From Cohnella hashimotonis (GTDB lineage Bacteria > Bacillota > Bacilli > Paenibacillales > Paenibacillaceae), in NCBI RefSeq assembly GCF_030014955.1, contig NZ_JAGRPV010000001.1:124001-188000 (forward strand): a stretch of DNA of 64,000 nucleotides, read 5' to 3'. Shown here in pieces: positions 63,380 to 64,000 of the stretch. The translations under genes and the position numbers were made by a program. Below the pieces are notes generated by a model. It was given only the letters and a program-made list of their open reading frames with translations, was not told the origin of the DNA and searched no databases. Within the stretch, counting starts at the first letter, position 1, and the number at the start of each line of letters is the position of its first letter.

Positions 63380-64000
63380 ATGAACGCTGCAACGACGTCG
63401 CTGAGCAACCGCAAAGGCAATATCGTGATCCATCTGTTCTTCGTTCTGCTCTCCGTCGCGATCATCGCGCCTTTCCTCTTGATCGTATCCGTCTCGTTGA
63501 CGGACGAGAAGGCGCTTGCGGAGCACGGATACTCGTTCATCCCGGCGCGCTTCAGCGTTCTGGCCTACGAGTTCATTCTGCAGTCGCCCGGCGTTCTGCT
63601 GCGGGCCTACGGCAATACCATTTTCATCACGATCGCCGGCACCTTGCTCAGCCTGCTCCTCACCAGCATGATCGCCTACGTGATCTCGCGAAGGGACTAC
63701 AAGTGGAGGGTGCAGCTCACGGTTTACATTTTCTTCACGATGCTGTTCTCGGGCGGATTGGTGCCCTTCTATATCTTGATGACGCAGTACTTGCATCTGA
63801 AGGATTCGCTCTGGGCGATCATCCTGCCAGGGATGCTGTCCCCCTTCTACGTCCTCATCATGAAGGGCTTCATGGGCAAAATCCCCTATGAGCTGATCGA
63901 ATCCACGAAGGTGGACGGAGCCAGCGAATGGCGCATCTTCTTCATGATGATCCTGCCGCTGTCTACGCCGGCTCTGACGACGCTGGGCCTGTTCATCGCC
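63380..64000 (+). CDS. ABC permease of the LplC/YtcP type, 3' end outside window
   Basis: 207 codons are visible from ATG 63380 (TAGGAGG before it). Features include APFLLIVSVSLTDEKALAEHGYSF shortened to its typical SLTDE pattern, FFTMLFSGGLVPFYIL and the EAA-type loop ELIESTKVDGASEWRIFF with Ser in place of the second Ala. It continues past the window end. Confidence 0.9.
   Translation, partial: MNAATTSLSNRKGNIVIHLFFVLLSVAIIAPFLLIVSVSLTDEKALAEHGYSFIPARFSVLAYEFILQSPGVLLRAYGNTIFITIAGTLLSLLLTSMIAYVISRRDYKWRVQLTVYIFFTMLFSGGLVPFYILMTQYLHLKDSLWAIILPGMLSPFYVLIMKGFMGKIPYELIESTKVDGASEWRIFFMMILPLSTPALTTLGLFIA

Overview
The window comes from a high-GC Bacillota chromosome, most likely Paenibacillaceae (Cohnella or Paenibacillus). 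The pointers are the sigW-rsiW-cdaA-cdaR-glmM-glmS order, many carbohydrate ABC operons with GntR or AraC control, an S-layer (SLH) protein, and a glmS ribozyme. This is inference from gene content; no rRNA is present. Most of the window is GC-rich, but about 41.6-55.8 kb is AT-rich and foreign in character.

Layout. 0-3.2 kb: a heterodimeric ABC exporter (first gene cut by the window edge) and a methyltransferase. 3.4-3.7 kb: tRNA-Gly/Arg/Pro. 3.9-15.9 kb: a GntR regulator fused to a solute-binding domain, divergent from a long uptake and catabolic operon (binding protein, two permeases, isochorismatase-like hydrolase, two amidohydrolase-fold proteins, a giant RCC1 double-propeller protein, an MDR dehydrogenase). 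16.5-17.0 kb: a second tRNA block that repeats the first and adds two Gly tRNAs, followed by a 51-bp tandem repeat array. 17.5-24.2 kb: an amino-sugar disaccharide locus (GntR, ABC transporter, GH4 hydrolase, NagB-like deaminase). 24.4-28.7 kb: an SLH protein and a large secreted partner. 28.9-29.2 kb: a GGT microsatellite and a second 51-bp tandem array. 29.3-33.6 kb: DUF1304 protein, methyltransferase, PEP carboxylase. 33.9-41.5 kb: sigW-rsiW and cdaA-cdaR-glmM-glmS with a glmS ribozyme.

41.57-51.56 kb is the most interesting part. Inverted ends carrying repeated TnsB-type sites (two on the left, three on the right) bound a 10-kb Tn7-like element that starts 24 bp after the glmS stop codon, the classical attTn7 position. 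A TniQ/TnsD-family gene is present, but TnsA, TnsB and TnsC are not, and the left third is gene debris. The cargo next to the right end is a tightly overlapping four-gene operon behind a perfect consensus promoter: a class III nucleotidyl cyclase ending in a C-terminal glycine, an E2-E1 fusion (Cap2-like), a JAB peptidase (Cap3-like) with an altered metal motif, and a multi-spanning membrane effector of the Pycsar type. I read this as a Pycsar-like anti-phage system that has acquired the ubiquitin-like conjugation module normally found in type II CBASS. I know of no described system with this composition.

Beyond the displaced glmS terminator lies a ribosome-protection cluster (51.9-55.8 kb): an attenuator, a truncated ABC-F gene, a Cfr-type 23S rRNA methyltransferase and an Lsa-type ABC-F protein, each preceded by RNA structures typical of antibiotic-inducible control. 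The window ends (55.8-64 kb) in a polysaccharide locus: a membrane-bound AraC-family sensor, a 1264-residue parallel beta-helix surface protein and two LplB/LplC-type permeases, the last cut by the window end.
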